A DNA stretch of 64,000 nt from Pseudomonadales bacterium (GTDB lineage: Bacteria; Pseudomonadota; Gammaproteobacteria; Pseudomonadales; Pseudohongiellaceae). The translations under genes were made by a program, and so were the position numbers. Below the pieces are notes generated by a model that saw only the letters and a program-made list of their open reading frames with translations, was not told the origin of the DNA and made no database searches. Shown here one piece after another: positions 34,619-42,817 of the stretch (positions are counted from its first letter, which is position 1; every line of letters starts with the position of its first letter). The stretch covers positions 1,693,001 to 1,757,000 of the forward strand of contig JACKOH010000001.1 of assembly GCA_024234395.1 (NCBI GenBank). Direction: 5' to 3'.

Positions 34619-35704
34619 TTATTCATCCAGCAACTGATAGATTCTGCGTACGGCGCGGGGATCGGCTCCAGGGCCGCGCAGTTGCGGGTAATTGTCGCTG
34701 TGGTTGGTCATGTCGACCTGCTCGGCCGCCTGCTCCGCGCTCAGGCCCTGATCCTTGAGGCGGGCAACCTTGGGCCAGAGATCCTCCAGGTAAGCCTGGA
34801 AATTGTCAATCACGGCACGGTCGTTAAAAGGTTGACCGTGGCCCGGCAGCACCCAGTCAAAATCGAGGGTTTTCAGCGCGTCCAACGTGGCCGGCCACTC
34901 GTTGACGTGGGCATCGCCCATGTAAGACAGACCGGGCAGCATCATGTCGCCGGTGAAAACGATCCGCTCCTGGGGCAGGTAGACAACCACGTCACCTCCG
35001 GTGTGGGCGCGGCCCAGATGTAACAGCTGAATCTCCCTGCTGCCCCGCTCCACGACCTGGAACAGAGTCATTTTTTCTTCCAGGGTGATATTGGGCGGTG
35101 TCGGGGAGACTTCCGGAATCGCATTCATGTAATCACGCTGCACACTGGCCCGTTGTTCAAGTTGGGCGCGGCGGACCGGATCAGACTCGTTGGCTGCCTG
35201 CCGTTCCAGGTTCGCGACGGTGCTGGGTACGCCATCGGAAAAACTGTGAAACGTGGTTTCCTCCAGGACGTTGCCGATTTCGCCGTTCAGCTTCTGGCGG
35301 GTGAAACTGTGACCGATGATCTCCACTTCCCGTGGGAATGCCTGATTGCCATGGGCATGATCGAAATGATAGTGACTGTTGACCAGGTACCTGACCGGCT
35401 TGTCGGTCAGCACCGACAGCGAATCCAGCAGCGAGCGGGCGGCAGTCGGCGTCACATGTGAATCCACGACCAGCGTGTCGAACTCACCCACCAGCACCAT
35501 GACATTGCTCATGACATGAACCCGGCCGGTGCCGACGCCATGCCAGACCCCTTCTGCCAGTTCGGTAAATCGATGGGTATCCGACTCCACTACGCGTCCG
35601 GTCTGGGAGTGGGCTCTGGCGGCAAAGCCGGCGGCCAAAACCAGCAATGCGGTAGTCGCTATGAAGATCTTGATCAGGGATGAAGCGCTTTTTCTTCGGG
35701 TCAT
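34619..35704 (-). CDS. Exported metallo-beta-lactamase-fold hydrolase (361 aa)
   Basis: Signal peptide (MTRRKSASSLIKIFIATTALLVLAAGFAARAHS) then an MBL-fold domain. Metal ligands are HYHFDH at residues 111-116, a distal His in LLHLGRAHTGGDVVVYL, Asp in IVFTGDMMLPG and His in WVLPGHGQPF. A long helical insert (about 150-205) separates the halves. It resembles the SoxH/quinoprotein-relay-type MBL group often found near PQQ enzymes, but the substrate is unknown. It is followed by the cytochrome c'-like lipoprotein gene and precedes no other gene on its strand within 240 bases upstream. Confidence 0.88.
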   Translation of the reverse strand: MTRRKSASSLIKIFIATTALLVLAAGFAARAHSQTGRVVESDTHRFTELAEGVWHGVGTGRVHVMSNVMVLVGEFDTLVVDSHVTPTAARSLLDSLSVLTDKPVRYLVNSHYHFDHAHGNQAFPREVEIIGHSFTRQKLNGEIGNVLEETTFHSFSDGVPSTVANLERQAANESDPVRRAQLEQRASVQRDYMNAIPEVSPTPPNITLEEKMTLFQVVERGSREIQLLHLGRAHTGGDVVVYLPQERIVFTGDMMLPGLSYMGDAHVNEWPATLDALKTLDFDWVLPGHGQPFNDRAVIDNFQAYLEDLWPKVARLKDQGLSAEQAAEQVDMTNHSDNYPQLRGPGADPRAVRRIYQLLDE

Positions 35705-35945
35705 GGGTGGTGCCGAACCTCGCTTGGATGGACCAGGAAAACGGTCAGGGACCTGAATCGTACCTAATTAATCCGATTCAGAGAAGAGTGTTGAAAACGG
35801 TGTGAAACATTTACGCTTCGTGTCATCAAAGCGGCACGGAAAACAGTCGCCAGATTGCTTCCTCCGAAGCCGGAACAGCCCCTTCCGGCGGTGCCGCCGG
35901 GCAATAACGAGGGATCTTCCGCGGCGGGTATGAGCGGCCGGCTTT

Positions 35946-36803
35946 TCATCGCGGCGCGGCCAGGAAGCGGCTCAGATACTCCATTGCCAGGCCGATGGTT
36001 CCGCCCCAGGCGGCAAAGTTATGGTCACCGTCAAACACACGGAATTCCGCATAGTCCGGCTGGTAGTCCCGCAGTGCCTTAAAAAAGACCGCGGCATGAT
36101 AGGCAATGTCGTAACGATCGTGGTCGCCGGTATTGATATAGAACGGCACGATAATGCCGGTCGCCTTATAGGCGTCGATAAAAGAAACCCAGTTAAGCGC
36201 CTCCCATCTGGCCGGATCGAACTCACCGTCGGTCAGAAAGGTGTCCTGACGGGTCGCCGAGGAATCCAGTGGCGGTACTGGCGTATAGACGGCGGGACTC
36301 AATGGTGCTGCTGCGGCAAACAGCTCCGGGTACTTCAGCACAATGTTGGCGGCTCCGAATCCGCCTGCCGAATAGCCACCGATTGCCCTTCCCTGCCGCT
36401 CCTCGATGGTCCTGAACTGATCCTGGACGTCGGCCAGCAGATCGTTGACCAGGGCCGTCATGGCAGGCCGGCCGTGACTGTCGGCCCACCAGAATTTCGG
36501 GTCGGCAGGGATCACAATCAACAGGGGCTGAATGGCGCCGGAGTCAATCAGCGCGTCGGTGGTCGCCTGAATGTGACCGGGTCCCACCCAGCTCTGCTCG
36601 GTCCCCAGATTGCCATGCAACAGGTACAGAACCGAATAGTGGAGACCCGAATCCTGATAGCCGTCCGGCAGATAGATGTTGTAGACATACTCTTCACCGA
36701 GAGTCTGCGAGTGAAAACTCCGATGCTCGACTTCACTGGCCTGAAGCGTGGCAATGAACAAGGCATTATGCAGGCAGATGAGCAGCAGAACTCGATTGAT
36801 CAT
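35946..36803 (-). CDS. Exported esterase, alpha/beta hydrolase (putative esterase family) (285 aa)
   Basis: Signal peptide (MINRVLLLICLHNALFIATLQAS) then an esterase D/feruloyl-esterase-like domain: VYNIYLPDGYQDSGLHYSVLYLLHGNLGTEQSW, nucleophile elbow GGYSAGG with S145, and catalytic His in VFDGDHNFAAWGG. The family acts on ester bonds such as acyl glycerol, feruloyl or trehalose mycolate; here the substrate is unknown. It stands alone with about 240 bases on its 3' side and 500 on its 5' side. Confidence 0.87.
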   Translation of the reverse strand: MINRVLLLICLHNALFIATLQASEVEHRSFHSQTLGEEYVYNIYLPDGYQDSGLHYSVLYLLHGNLGTEQSWVGPGHIQATTDALIDSGAIQPLLIVIPADPKFWWADSHGRPAMTALVNDLLADVQDQFRTIEERQGRAIGGYSAGGFGAANIVLKYPELFAAAAPLSPAVYTPVPPLDSSATRQDTFLTDGEFDPARWEALNWVSFIDAYKATGIIVPFYINTGDHDRYDIAYHAAVFFKALRDYQPDYAEFRVFDGDHNFAAWGGTIGLAMEYLSRFLAAPR

Positions 36804-37303
36804 GGCTGGATTCTCTCGTTGTGTGAGCAGGTTTTTATTGAACCGGTGGGCGTTTTCTTGGGGTTATTTTATTTTTTGCTTTTATGTCTGCGGCTGACCA
36901 GACAGGCTGCTGATCATAGCGACCTGATCTGCGCATTGCGGAGCAACGGACGCCGGTCTGACCACCTTCGCATACTCTGCATTCAGACCGCGCAGAAAGT
37001 AGCTCAAAACGGCGCTCCGAGTAAAGACTGTACTGCACAATCCAGTTAGCGAATCTGACCAAACTATTGGCCAGATTCGCCTGCAGGAGGTCAGAAAATC
37101 CCAGTAAACCTTCCCCATCCCATTGTTATTTATACGAAATAGCACCCTGGCAAGGGAATTGCATATTTACTGATCGGAAGGCTGATCATGGGGCTCATCA
37201 GCGGTCCAGAAGCGGAATGCGGAAGTCGCCGCCAGACAGAAATTTGTAACCTGAGCGAACCCTGTCGCGTCTAATCAAACAGGTTTTCAGAGGAGAACAC
37301 TCA
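36804..37303. other. 500-base intergenic region with a 32-bp palindrome
   Basis: No gene is supported; short frames on both strands overlap without signals. It holds the imperfect palindrome at 37049-37080 and, at its end, the good ribosome-binding site GAGGAGA of the repeat-protein gene. Confidence 0.5.
37049..37080. repeat. 32-bp palindrome, possible operator
   Basis: GCGAATCTG (37049-37057) is mirrored by CAGATTCGC (37072-37080); an inner CCAA/TTGG pair and a four-base centre complete a 32-base dyad with one mismatch. Size and symmetry suit a regulator-binding site or a transcript hairpin; it is about 225 bases upstream of the repeat-protein gene. Confidence 0.55.
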
Positions 37304-38038
37304 ATGCGGGATTTCAATCACAATGCCAGGATCACCATGGCGACTCTACTGGCACTGCTGCTGGGCGCCTACCTCTTCAGTTACGATGCCAATGCTGAAG
37401 ACCGAGTGCGCGACATCAGTCGGGTAAACGGACGCGTGGAAGTGGAGCATGGCAGGCAGGTCGCCGATGTGTCGACGGTAAATGGCCATATCGACATTGA
37501 ATCCGGAGTGACGGCGAGCAGACTCAGCACCGTTAATGGCGGTATCGATATCGGCGATGCCAGCACCATCGAGGAAGCCCGGACCGTCAATGGTGGTATC
37601 CGGATCGAAGCCGACGCCAATGTCGCCGGCAAGCTGTCGACTGTCAACGGCGACATCCGGGTCCGGGAAAATGTCACCATCAGCGGCCCGGTGTCCAGTG
37701 TCAACGGCTCACTCAGTTTTGCCGGCGGCACCCTGATAGAGGATCAGGTCAAATCCGAAAACGGCGATATTCAGCTGTTCAACACGACCGTGTCCGGTGA
37801 TCTGATCAGCCGCAATGGCGACATCGAAGTTCGCGATCGCAGCCAGGTGAATGGCGACATTATCATCAAGAAACGGCAGCGACACTGGTGGAACGGCCTG
37901 TCCCTGTTCGGCGATCACCGGGAACCGCGACTCTACATCGATGCCAGTTCGTCCATAACCGGTGCCATCCATCTGTACCGGGAAGTCGATCTGGATATCG
38001 CCGAGGGGGCGCAGGTCGGCGAAATAATCCGCCACTGA
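37304..38038 (+). CDS. Exported beta-repeat protein (VNG repeats) (244 aa)
   Basis: N-terminal hydrophobic segment (ITMATLLALLLGAYLFSYDANA) predicts export. The rest is built of about eight repeats of 18-20 residues, each with a VNGxI core: ISRVNGRVEV, VSTVNGHIDI, LSTVNGGIDI, ARTVNGGIRI, LSTVNGDIRV, VSSVNGSLSF, then degenerate SENGDIQL and SRNGDIEV. Regular strand-turn repeats like these form a beta-helix or solenoid, as in DUF4097 or bactofilin-like proteins. Function unknown; a structural envelope role is possible. AGAGGAGA precedes the ATG. Confidence 0.82.
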   Translation: MRDFNHNARITMATLLALLLGAYLFSYDANAEDRVRDISRVNGRVEVEHGRQVADVSTVNGHIDIESGVTASRLSTVNGGIDIGDASTIEEARTVNGGIRIEADANVAGKLSTVNGDIRVRENVTISGPVSSVNGSLSFAGGTLIEDQVKSENGDIQLFNTTVSGDLISRNGDIEVRDRSQVNGDIIIKKRQRHWWNGLSLFGDHREPRLYIDASSSITGAIHLYREVDLDIAEGAQVGEIIRH

Positions 38039-38084
38039 ATTGACCACCCGGGAACCAGGTTGTTTTAGCAGCCCATTGAAAGTT

Positions 38085-38123
38085 CCTGGAGCGGTCGGCA
38101 TTCAGCCGCCCGACCGCTCCAGG
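38085..38123. terminator. Bidirectional hairpin between convergent genes
   Basis: CCTGGAGCGGTCGG (38085-38098) and CCGACCGCTCCAGG (38110-38123) form a perfect 14-bp stem with an 11-base loop between the repeat-protein gene and the PEBP gene, which converge here. No T-run flanks it on either side. Confidence 0.55.
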
Positions 38124-38141
38124 ACCGGATTGCCGGCAGCG

Positions 38142-38708
38142 CTACTCGGTGCGCTGATAGTGTCCCATCAACAGGCCGGTGGCCAGGACATGACCTTCCA
38201 TGCGTTCCAGCAGTTCGTCCTTGCCCAACCCTTCCGGCAGATCCAGATCTGCATCCAGCGCATAGACTCGGAAGTTGTAAGTGTGCAACTGGCCATCGAC
38301 CGGCGGGCGCGGACCGAAATAGCCTGGTCGCCTGACTCCGCTGACGCCATTGGTCAGGCCCTCCAGGCCCGGTATTTCCGGCGCTGCTTCACTGGACATG
38401 CCTGCCGGCAGCCCCGCAGCGCTGGCCGGTATGTTGTAAACCACCCAGTGCACAAACGGTTGTGGCATGGCGACTACCGGATCGTCGCAAATCAGTGCCA
38501 GTTCCACGGTACCGGCCGGCAGGTTACTCCAGCTCAGATCGATTGACTGGTTATCGCTGTAGGCGGTGTTGGCCAGCGGCACAGTGCCATGGTGGGCAAA
38601 GGCGCTGCTGGTCACCTCCACCGTTTCGGGAGCATCCGCAGCCCTGGCCAGGCCAGTCAGCGACAGCAGTGCCATGGCGATTACCAGGCGGTTGGCTTTG
38701 TTGATCAT
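38142..38708 (-). CDS. Exported PEBP/YbhB-YbcL family protein (188 aa)
   Basis: Raf kinase inhibitor-like (phosphatidylethanolamine-binding) fold. Signal peptide MINKANRLVIAMALLSLTGLARA, then family blocks SIDLSWSNLPAGTVELALICDDPV, FVHWVVYNIPAS, GVSGVRRPGYFGPRPPVDG (ligand pocket, P-P loop) and HTYNFRVYALDADLDLP. Biochemical role of bacterial members is unknown. The start codon is overlapped by the stop of a short Asn/Gln-rich frame (38705-38797), and AGGAG lies inside that frame at good spacing. Downstream on the same strand is the hairpin at 38085-38123. Confidence 0.92.
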   Translation of the reverse strand: MINKANRLVIAMALLSLTGLARAADAPETVEVTSSAFAHHGTVPLANTAYSDNQSIDLSWSNLPAGTVELALICDDPVVAMPQPFVHWVVYNIPASAAGLPAGMSSEAAPEIPGLEGLTNGVSGVRRPGYFGPRPPVDGQLHTYNFRVYALDADLDLPEGLGKDELLERMEGHVLATGLLMGHYQRTE

Positions 38709-38797
38709 CGGTTTTCTCCTCTTTGTTGTTGATTCATTTGCTTTTGATTAATTTGTTGTTGATTCATTTGCTTTTGATTAATTTGCTGTTGATTCAT
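38705..38797 (-). CDS. Possible 30-residue Asn/Gln-rich upstream peptide
   Basis: Three tandem units of the 30-bp repeat array form a frame MNQQQINQKQ-MNQQQINQKQ-MNQQQRGENR, ending in TGA that overlaps the PEBP start codon (sequence CGATGATC). The repeat length is a multiple of three, so changing copy number would keep the frame. The frame may be translated and coupled to the PEBP gene, or the sequence may simply be an A-rich leader. No clear ribosome-binding site precedes the first ATG. Confidence 0.3.
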   Translation of the reverse strand: MNQQQINQKQMNQQQINQKQMNQQQRGENR

Positions 38798-38844
38798 TTA
38801 TTTTCGATTCATCTGTTGTTGATTCATCTGCTTTTGAAGCATAG
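38725..38844. repeat. 30-bp tandem repeat array, four units
   Basis: Units at 38725-38754, 38755-38784, 38785-38814 and 38815-38844. The first two are identical, the third and fourth diverge progressively. Each unit is itself two related 15-base halves (TTGTTGATTCATTTG and CTTTTGATTAATTTG). AT-rich, lying in the 5' leader of the PEBP gene. There are no spacers, so it is not a CRISPR array. Confidence 0.85.
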
Positions 38845-38919
38845 GTTATTGGACCATTGGTTGTTGAGTCTTTCACTGTCCTGTTCAGCTTTCCCGGTCC
38901 CCAGTGAGTTACCGGGTTG

Positions 38920-40578
38920 TCAATGCTGCGGATCGGCAGCTTCCTGTTCATCCGCTTCGGCTGCCCGCTCCCGCAGTTTGTATTTCTGTACCTTGCCGGT
39001 GGAGGTCTTGTCTATCGGTCCGAAGATGATTTTTTTAGGAATCTTGAACCCTGCCAGCTGTTCCCGGCAATATGCGATCAGTTCTTCCGTGGTCAGCTGC
39101 CGGCCCTTCTTGAGCGTGACGAAAGCGCAGGGAACTTCTCCCCATTTTTCGTCCGGAGCCGCAACCACCGCCGCCTCCAGAATTCCGGGATGCTTGAACA
39201 GCACCGACTCCAGTTCCAGGGAGGAAATGTTTTCACCTCCCGAGATGATAATATCCTTGGAACGATCCTTGATCTGCACATAACCATCCGAATGCCAGAC
39301 CGCCAGATCGCCGGAATGAAACCAGCCACCGGCAAACGACTCTCTGGTGGTCGGAGGATTCTTGAGATAGCCCTTCATCACCAGGTTCCCGCGCATGAAT
39401 ATCTCGCCCATGGTCTGGCCATCCCTGGCCACCGGCTCCAGAGTATCCGGATCCGCCACCATCAATTCATCCTGCAGCGGCGCACGGACTCCCTGCCTGG
39501 CGAGCAACTCGGCACGCTCGGCAATGGGCAGATCTTGCCAGCTTTCCTGAGGGGCACAAACGACACAGGGACCGTAGGTTTCGGTCAGCCCGTAGACGTG
39601 GGATACACTGAAATTCATCTCCTCCATGCCGGCGATAACGGCGGCCGGTGGTGCCGCTCCCGCGGTCATCACTTTCACCCTGTGATCGATGCCCTGTTTC
39701 AGCTCTTCGTCGGCATTGATCAGCAGGTTCAGGACTACCGGTGCGCCGCAGAAGTGGCTGACCCGGTATTTTCTGATAGCGTCAAAGATGGGCTCATCGC
39801 GCACCTGGCGCAGACAGACACTGGTCCCACTCATCACCGCCAGGGTCCAGGGAAAGCACCAGCCATTGCAGTGAAACATGGGCAGGGTCCACAGGTAGAC
39901 CGGATGCCCTGTCAATTCCCAGCTCAGGGCATTGGAAACGGCATTCAGGTAGGCGCCCCGGTGGTGGTAGACCACACCCTTGGGGTTACCGGTGGTGCCC
40001 GAGGTGTAATTCAGTGCACAGGCCTGCCACTCGTCCGCCACCTGGAAACAGGCATAGTCGGGGTCGCCGCTGCGCAGAAACTCCTCGTAAGTCATTTCAC
40101 CGAGCAGTTCGCCGTCGGCGTATGCCGGGTCATCGATATCGATTACCAGGGGTCTGTGCGTGACCAGTTCCAGCGCCGCCCTGATGGTGGCATTGAATTC
40201 CCGGTCCGTGAACAGCACCCGGGTCTCGGCGTGGTCGAGGATGAAGGCGATGGTCCGGGCATCGAGTCGGGTATTCAGGGCATTCAGAACGGCACCCGGC
40301 ATCAGCACTCCGAAGTGTGCCTCGAACATCTCCGGGGTATTGGCAGCCATGAATGACACCGTGTCACCCGTGCCGATACCACGCCGTTCCAGGGCCGAGG
40401 CCAGCAGGCAGCAACGCCGGTAGGTTTCAGCCCAGTTCTGCTGCCGATCGCCATGAATGACGGCGATCCGGTCCGGGTAAACCGCAGCGGCCCGCTGCAG
40501 GAATGACAATGGCGTCAGGGGCGCGAAATTGGCGGCGTTGCGATCCAGATCCTGTTCGTAGATATTCTCGACACTCAT
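38920..40578 (-). CDS. Acyl-CoA synthetase / AMP-dependent ligase, AlkK-like (552 aa)
   Basis: Adenylate-forming enzyme activating a carboxylic acid to its CoA thioester. The P-loop-like motif is YTSGTTGNPKG at residues 191-201; YGLTETYGP is the A5 motif, GGWFHSGDLAVWHSDGYVQIKDRSKDIIISGGENISS the A7-A8 region, and a C-terminal KTSTGKVQKYKLR holds the catalytic Lys (about residue 530). The pattern PMFHCNGWCFPW resembles medium-chain and AlkK/DmdB-type ligases. The ATG at 40578 is chosen; an upstream in-frame extension is not supported. It stands upstream of the PEBP gene, separated by the repeat array. Confidence 0.93.
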   Translation of the reverse strand: MSVENIYEQDLDRNAANFAPLTPLSFLQRAAAVYPDRIAVIHGDRQQNWAETYRRCCLLASALERRGIGTGDTVSFMAANTPEMFEAHFGVLMPGAVLNALNTRLDARTIAFILDHAETRVLFTDREFNATIRAALELVTHRPLVIDIDDPAYADGELLGEMTYEEFLRSGDPDYACFQVADEWQACALNYTSGTTGNPKGVVYHHRGAYLNAVSNALSWELTGHPVYLWTLPMFHCNGWCFPWTLAVMSGTSVCLRQVRDEPIFDAIRKYRVSHFCGAPVVLNLLINADEELKQGIDHRVKVMTAGAAPPAAVIAGMEEMNFSVSHVYGLTETYGPCVVCAPQESWQDLPIAERAELLARQGVRAPLQDELMVADPDTLEPVARDGQTMGEIFMRGNLVMKGYLKNPPTTRESFAGGWFHSGDLAVWHSDGYVQIKDRSKDIIISGGENISSLELESVLFKHPGILEAAVVAAPDEKWGEVPCAFVTLKKGRQLTTEELIAYCREQLAGFKIPKKIIFGPIDKTSTGKVQKYKLRERAAEADEQEAADPQH

Positions 40579-40774
40579 GAAATTCCAACCTGTTTTTATT
40601 CTTGCCTGATCGCGTACCTGATTGCCGGCGATCTGGCGGGTCTTCGCTCCGGGCAGCAGTGCGGCAGGACAATGATGGCATGCTTTAATTCCGACTGACC
40701 AGTCCACCGTAAATCGTCAGGGAGCACAGGTCGAGCGGAAAAAGCGCAGCGAATTCCTGATCAGGTTTCGGGTT

Positions 40775-42118
40775 ATGGGTTACACTGCGAACATGACAAC
40801 AGAATTGTACAGCACCGGGTTCCGGAACCTGTTTGCCTCTTTTTCTCTCAGCGACAGTACCAGTACCGCGCGGCAGGCCCTGTCGCTGCTGTTGCTGATT
40901 CGCACTTTTGTCACTCTGCTCGGCGGCATCGGCCTGATACTCTACAGCGCCTATTCCGGCCTGCGCATTCCGATCACTCCCATTACCCTGGTTTTCATTG
41001 GCATTTTTATCTCGGTATCGCTGGGCATCTGGCGCCTGTCCTCGGCGCGGGTCATCAGCAATGCGGAGCTGTTCGTCCATCTGACCGTGGATGTGCTGTT
41101 CCTGGTGCTGATGCTGGTCACTGTCGGCGGCGCCAGCAATCCGTTGATTTCCTACCTGCTGGTCCTGCTGGCGGTGGGCGCCACGTTCCTGACCCGGGCC
41201 CAGGCCAACCTGTTTGCGCTGGGCAGCATCCTCGTTTATACCAGCTTCATCTGGCTGGATTTGCGCAGCGATCACCAGGAAGGTGACCCGATGATGAGCT
41301 TTCAGGTACACCTGGTCGGCATGTGGGCCATCTTTGTGGTCTGCGCCATTCTGATTTCGGTATTTGTCACGCGGATGGCCAGCACGATAAGGGAGCGGGA
41401 ATTGACTCTGGCAAAAGCCCGGGAAAACGAAATGCGCAATGAGCAACTTGTTGCCATTGGCACACTGGCCGCGGGCACTGCCCATGCCCTGGGCACCCCC
41501 CTCTCCACCATGGCGGTGTTGCTGACCGAGATGGACAAGCTCAGTGTCGAACAGGTGGGCAACGAGGAACTGAAAGAGGATATCACCCTGCTCCGTCAGC
41601 AGGTGCAGCGTTGCAAACACTCCCTTACGCAATTGACCAATTATTACAACAAGGAATTCGACACTTCCGAGGACAAGATCAGCCTGGGCGACTTTGTCGA
41701 CGGCATCAAGGATTACATCACCAATATCCATCCCTCGTCAAAAATACACTTTGCTGTCAGTGAGATTGACCAGCCCTTCCTGATGGTTCGCGACCCTAAT
41801 ATCAATCATGCCCTGATCAACATCATCGAGAACGGCATCAAGGCGGCCCGCACCGAGACGCGGGTGATTTTCAGAGTTCTCCGGGAGGCCGGCACCCAGG
41901 TTGAAATATCGGTTCAGGACGACGGCCCTGGAGTTCCGGAGCAGGTTATGGAAAGAATGGGCGAACCTTTCATTTCAACCCGCGAAGACAGTATGGGACT
42001 GGGAATTTATCTCGCCAATGCCACACTGCAGAAGGCAGGGGGCAGTATCGAAATGTTCAATCGCAAGACTGGCGGCGCGCAGACGGTGATCCGACTGCCG
42101 GTGCGGTCCCCTGACTGA
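40775..42118 (+). CDS. regB: Redox-sensing histidine kinase RegB/PrrB type (447 aa)
   Basis: Membrane sensor kinase of the RegBA/PrrBA/RoxSR family. Six membrane helices (about 35-200) include the quinone-binding GGASNPL at 118-124 (family GGxxNPF). The phosphoacceptor is H237 in LAAGTAHALGTPLSTMAVL, the H-box form specific to this family. C280 in QQVQRCKHSL corresponds to the redox-active Cys of RegB. The ATPase domain shows NHALINIIENGIKAA (N-box), DDGPGVP (G1) and MGLGIYLA (G2). The partner response regulator follows 142 bases later, with an inverted-repeat element in between. Expected to control respiratory and redox genes. Confidence 0.93.
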   Translation: MGYTANMTTELYSTGFRNLFASFSLSDSTSTARQALSLLLLIRTFVTLLGGIGLILYSAYSGLRIPITPITLVFIGIFISVSLGIWRLSSARVISNAELFVHLTVDVLFLVLMLVTVGGASNPLISYLLVLLAVGATFLTRAQANLFALGSILVYTSFIWLDLRSDHQEGDPMMSFQVHLVGMWAIFVVCAILISVFVTRMASTIRERELTLAKARENEMRNEQLVAIGTLAAGTAHALGTPLSTMAVLLTEMDKLSVEQVGNEELKEDITLLRQQVQRCKHSLTQLTNYYNKEFDTSEDKISLGDFVDGIKDYITNIHPSSKIHFAVSEIDQPFLMVRDPNINHALINIIENGIKAARTETRVIFRVLREAGTQVEISVQDDGPGVPEQVMERMGEPFISTREDSMGLGIYLANATLQKAGGSIEMFNRKTGGAQTVIRLPVRSPD

Positions 42119-42141
42119 GAGATAACCGGGAACTGTAATGG

Positions 42142-42226
42142 CAGCCTGTTGAAAAACTCTCAGGTGAGCGCAAGACAAGGCAACATCTGGCGAAAATGTG
42201 CCAGCTGAGAGTTTTCCAACAGGCTG
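42142..42226. mobile_element. 85-bp inverted-repeat (MITE-like) element between regB and regA
   Basis: 22-base ends CAGCCTGTTGAAAAACTCTC(AG) and its reverse complement (one mismatch) face each other across 41 bases, which contain a second small stem (ACAT/ATGT flanked by GGC/GCC). No coding capacity. The outer sequence resembles the small mobile or REP-like repeats common in proteobacteria. In RNA form it would be a long hairpin between the two genes. Confidence 0.65.
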
Positions 42227-42260
42227 ATAATCAAAAACCGACAAGGACAAGCAGGAATTC

Positions 42261-42794
42261 ATGGATAACAATCTGTTGCTGGTGGAAGACGACCCGGCCT
42301 TCGCCCGGGTTGTAACCCGCGCCCTTAACATGCGGGGTTACCAGGTGTCACACGCCGAGAGCCTGGCGATTGCCATGGACCTGATAGACGGCACCCGGTT
42401 TGACTTCGCCATCCTCGACCTGAATCTTGGCGGCCATTCGTCCCTGGAACTGATTCCGGTTCTGAATAGCAGCAATCCTGGCATCCGGACTCTGATACTG
42501 ACCGGTTACGCCAGCATCGCGACCGCCGTCGAAGCCATCAAACTCGGTGCTACCAATTATCTCGCCAAGCCGGCCGATACCGAAGAGATTCTTGCCGCAT
42601 TGCTGGATCAGGAAAGTGAACCGGCTAATGCCGAGGCGATCCAGGAGCCGATGTCTGTCCGTCGTCTGGAATGGGAGCATATTCAGAAGGTGCTGAAGGA
42701 AAACAATGGCAATATTTCGGAAACAGCCCGTCAGCTGAAAATGCACCGACGCACACTGCAGCGGAAATTACAGAAGCGGCCGGTCGCCAGGTAA
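42261..42794 (+). CDS. regA: Response regulator RegA/PrrA/ActR type (177 aa)
   Basis: Two-domain regulator: receiver domain (residues 1-115) with phosphoacceptor D53 (FAILDLNLGGHS), acidic pocket (VEDDP) and Lys in NYLAKPAD; then a Fis-type helix-turn-helix. The C-terminal block MSVRRLEWEHIQKVLKENNGNISETARQLKMHRRTLQRKLQKRPV is nearly diagnostic for RegA/PrrA/ActR/RoxR. It is the partner of the RegB-type kinase upstream. CAGGA lies before the ATG. Confidence 0.95.
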   Translation: MDNNLLLVEDDPAFARVVTRALNMRGYQVSHAESLAIAMDLIDGTRFDFAILDLNLGGHSSLELIPVLNSSNPGIRTLILTGYASIATAVEAIKLGATNYLAKPADTEEILAALLDQESEPANAEAIQEPMSVRRLEWEHIQKVLKENNGNISETARQLKMHRRTLQRKLQKRPVAR

Positions 42795-42817
42795 CCGCCA
42801 GTCCGCTGCCTGTCGGG

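Noticed and set aside
38725..38844. CRISPR-like array
   Set aside because: The 30-bp units are directly adjacent with no unique spacers; it is a simple tandem repeat.
38917..40356. 479-codon plus-strand frame inside the acyl-CoA ligase gene
   Set aside because: The ligase on the minus strand has all adenylation motifs; the other frame has none.
40685..41731. 348-codon minus-strand frame antisense to the regB-like gene
   Set aside because: The plus-strand kinase is fully supported; the antisense product is Gln/His-rich without a domain.
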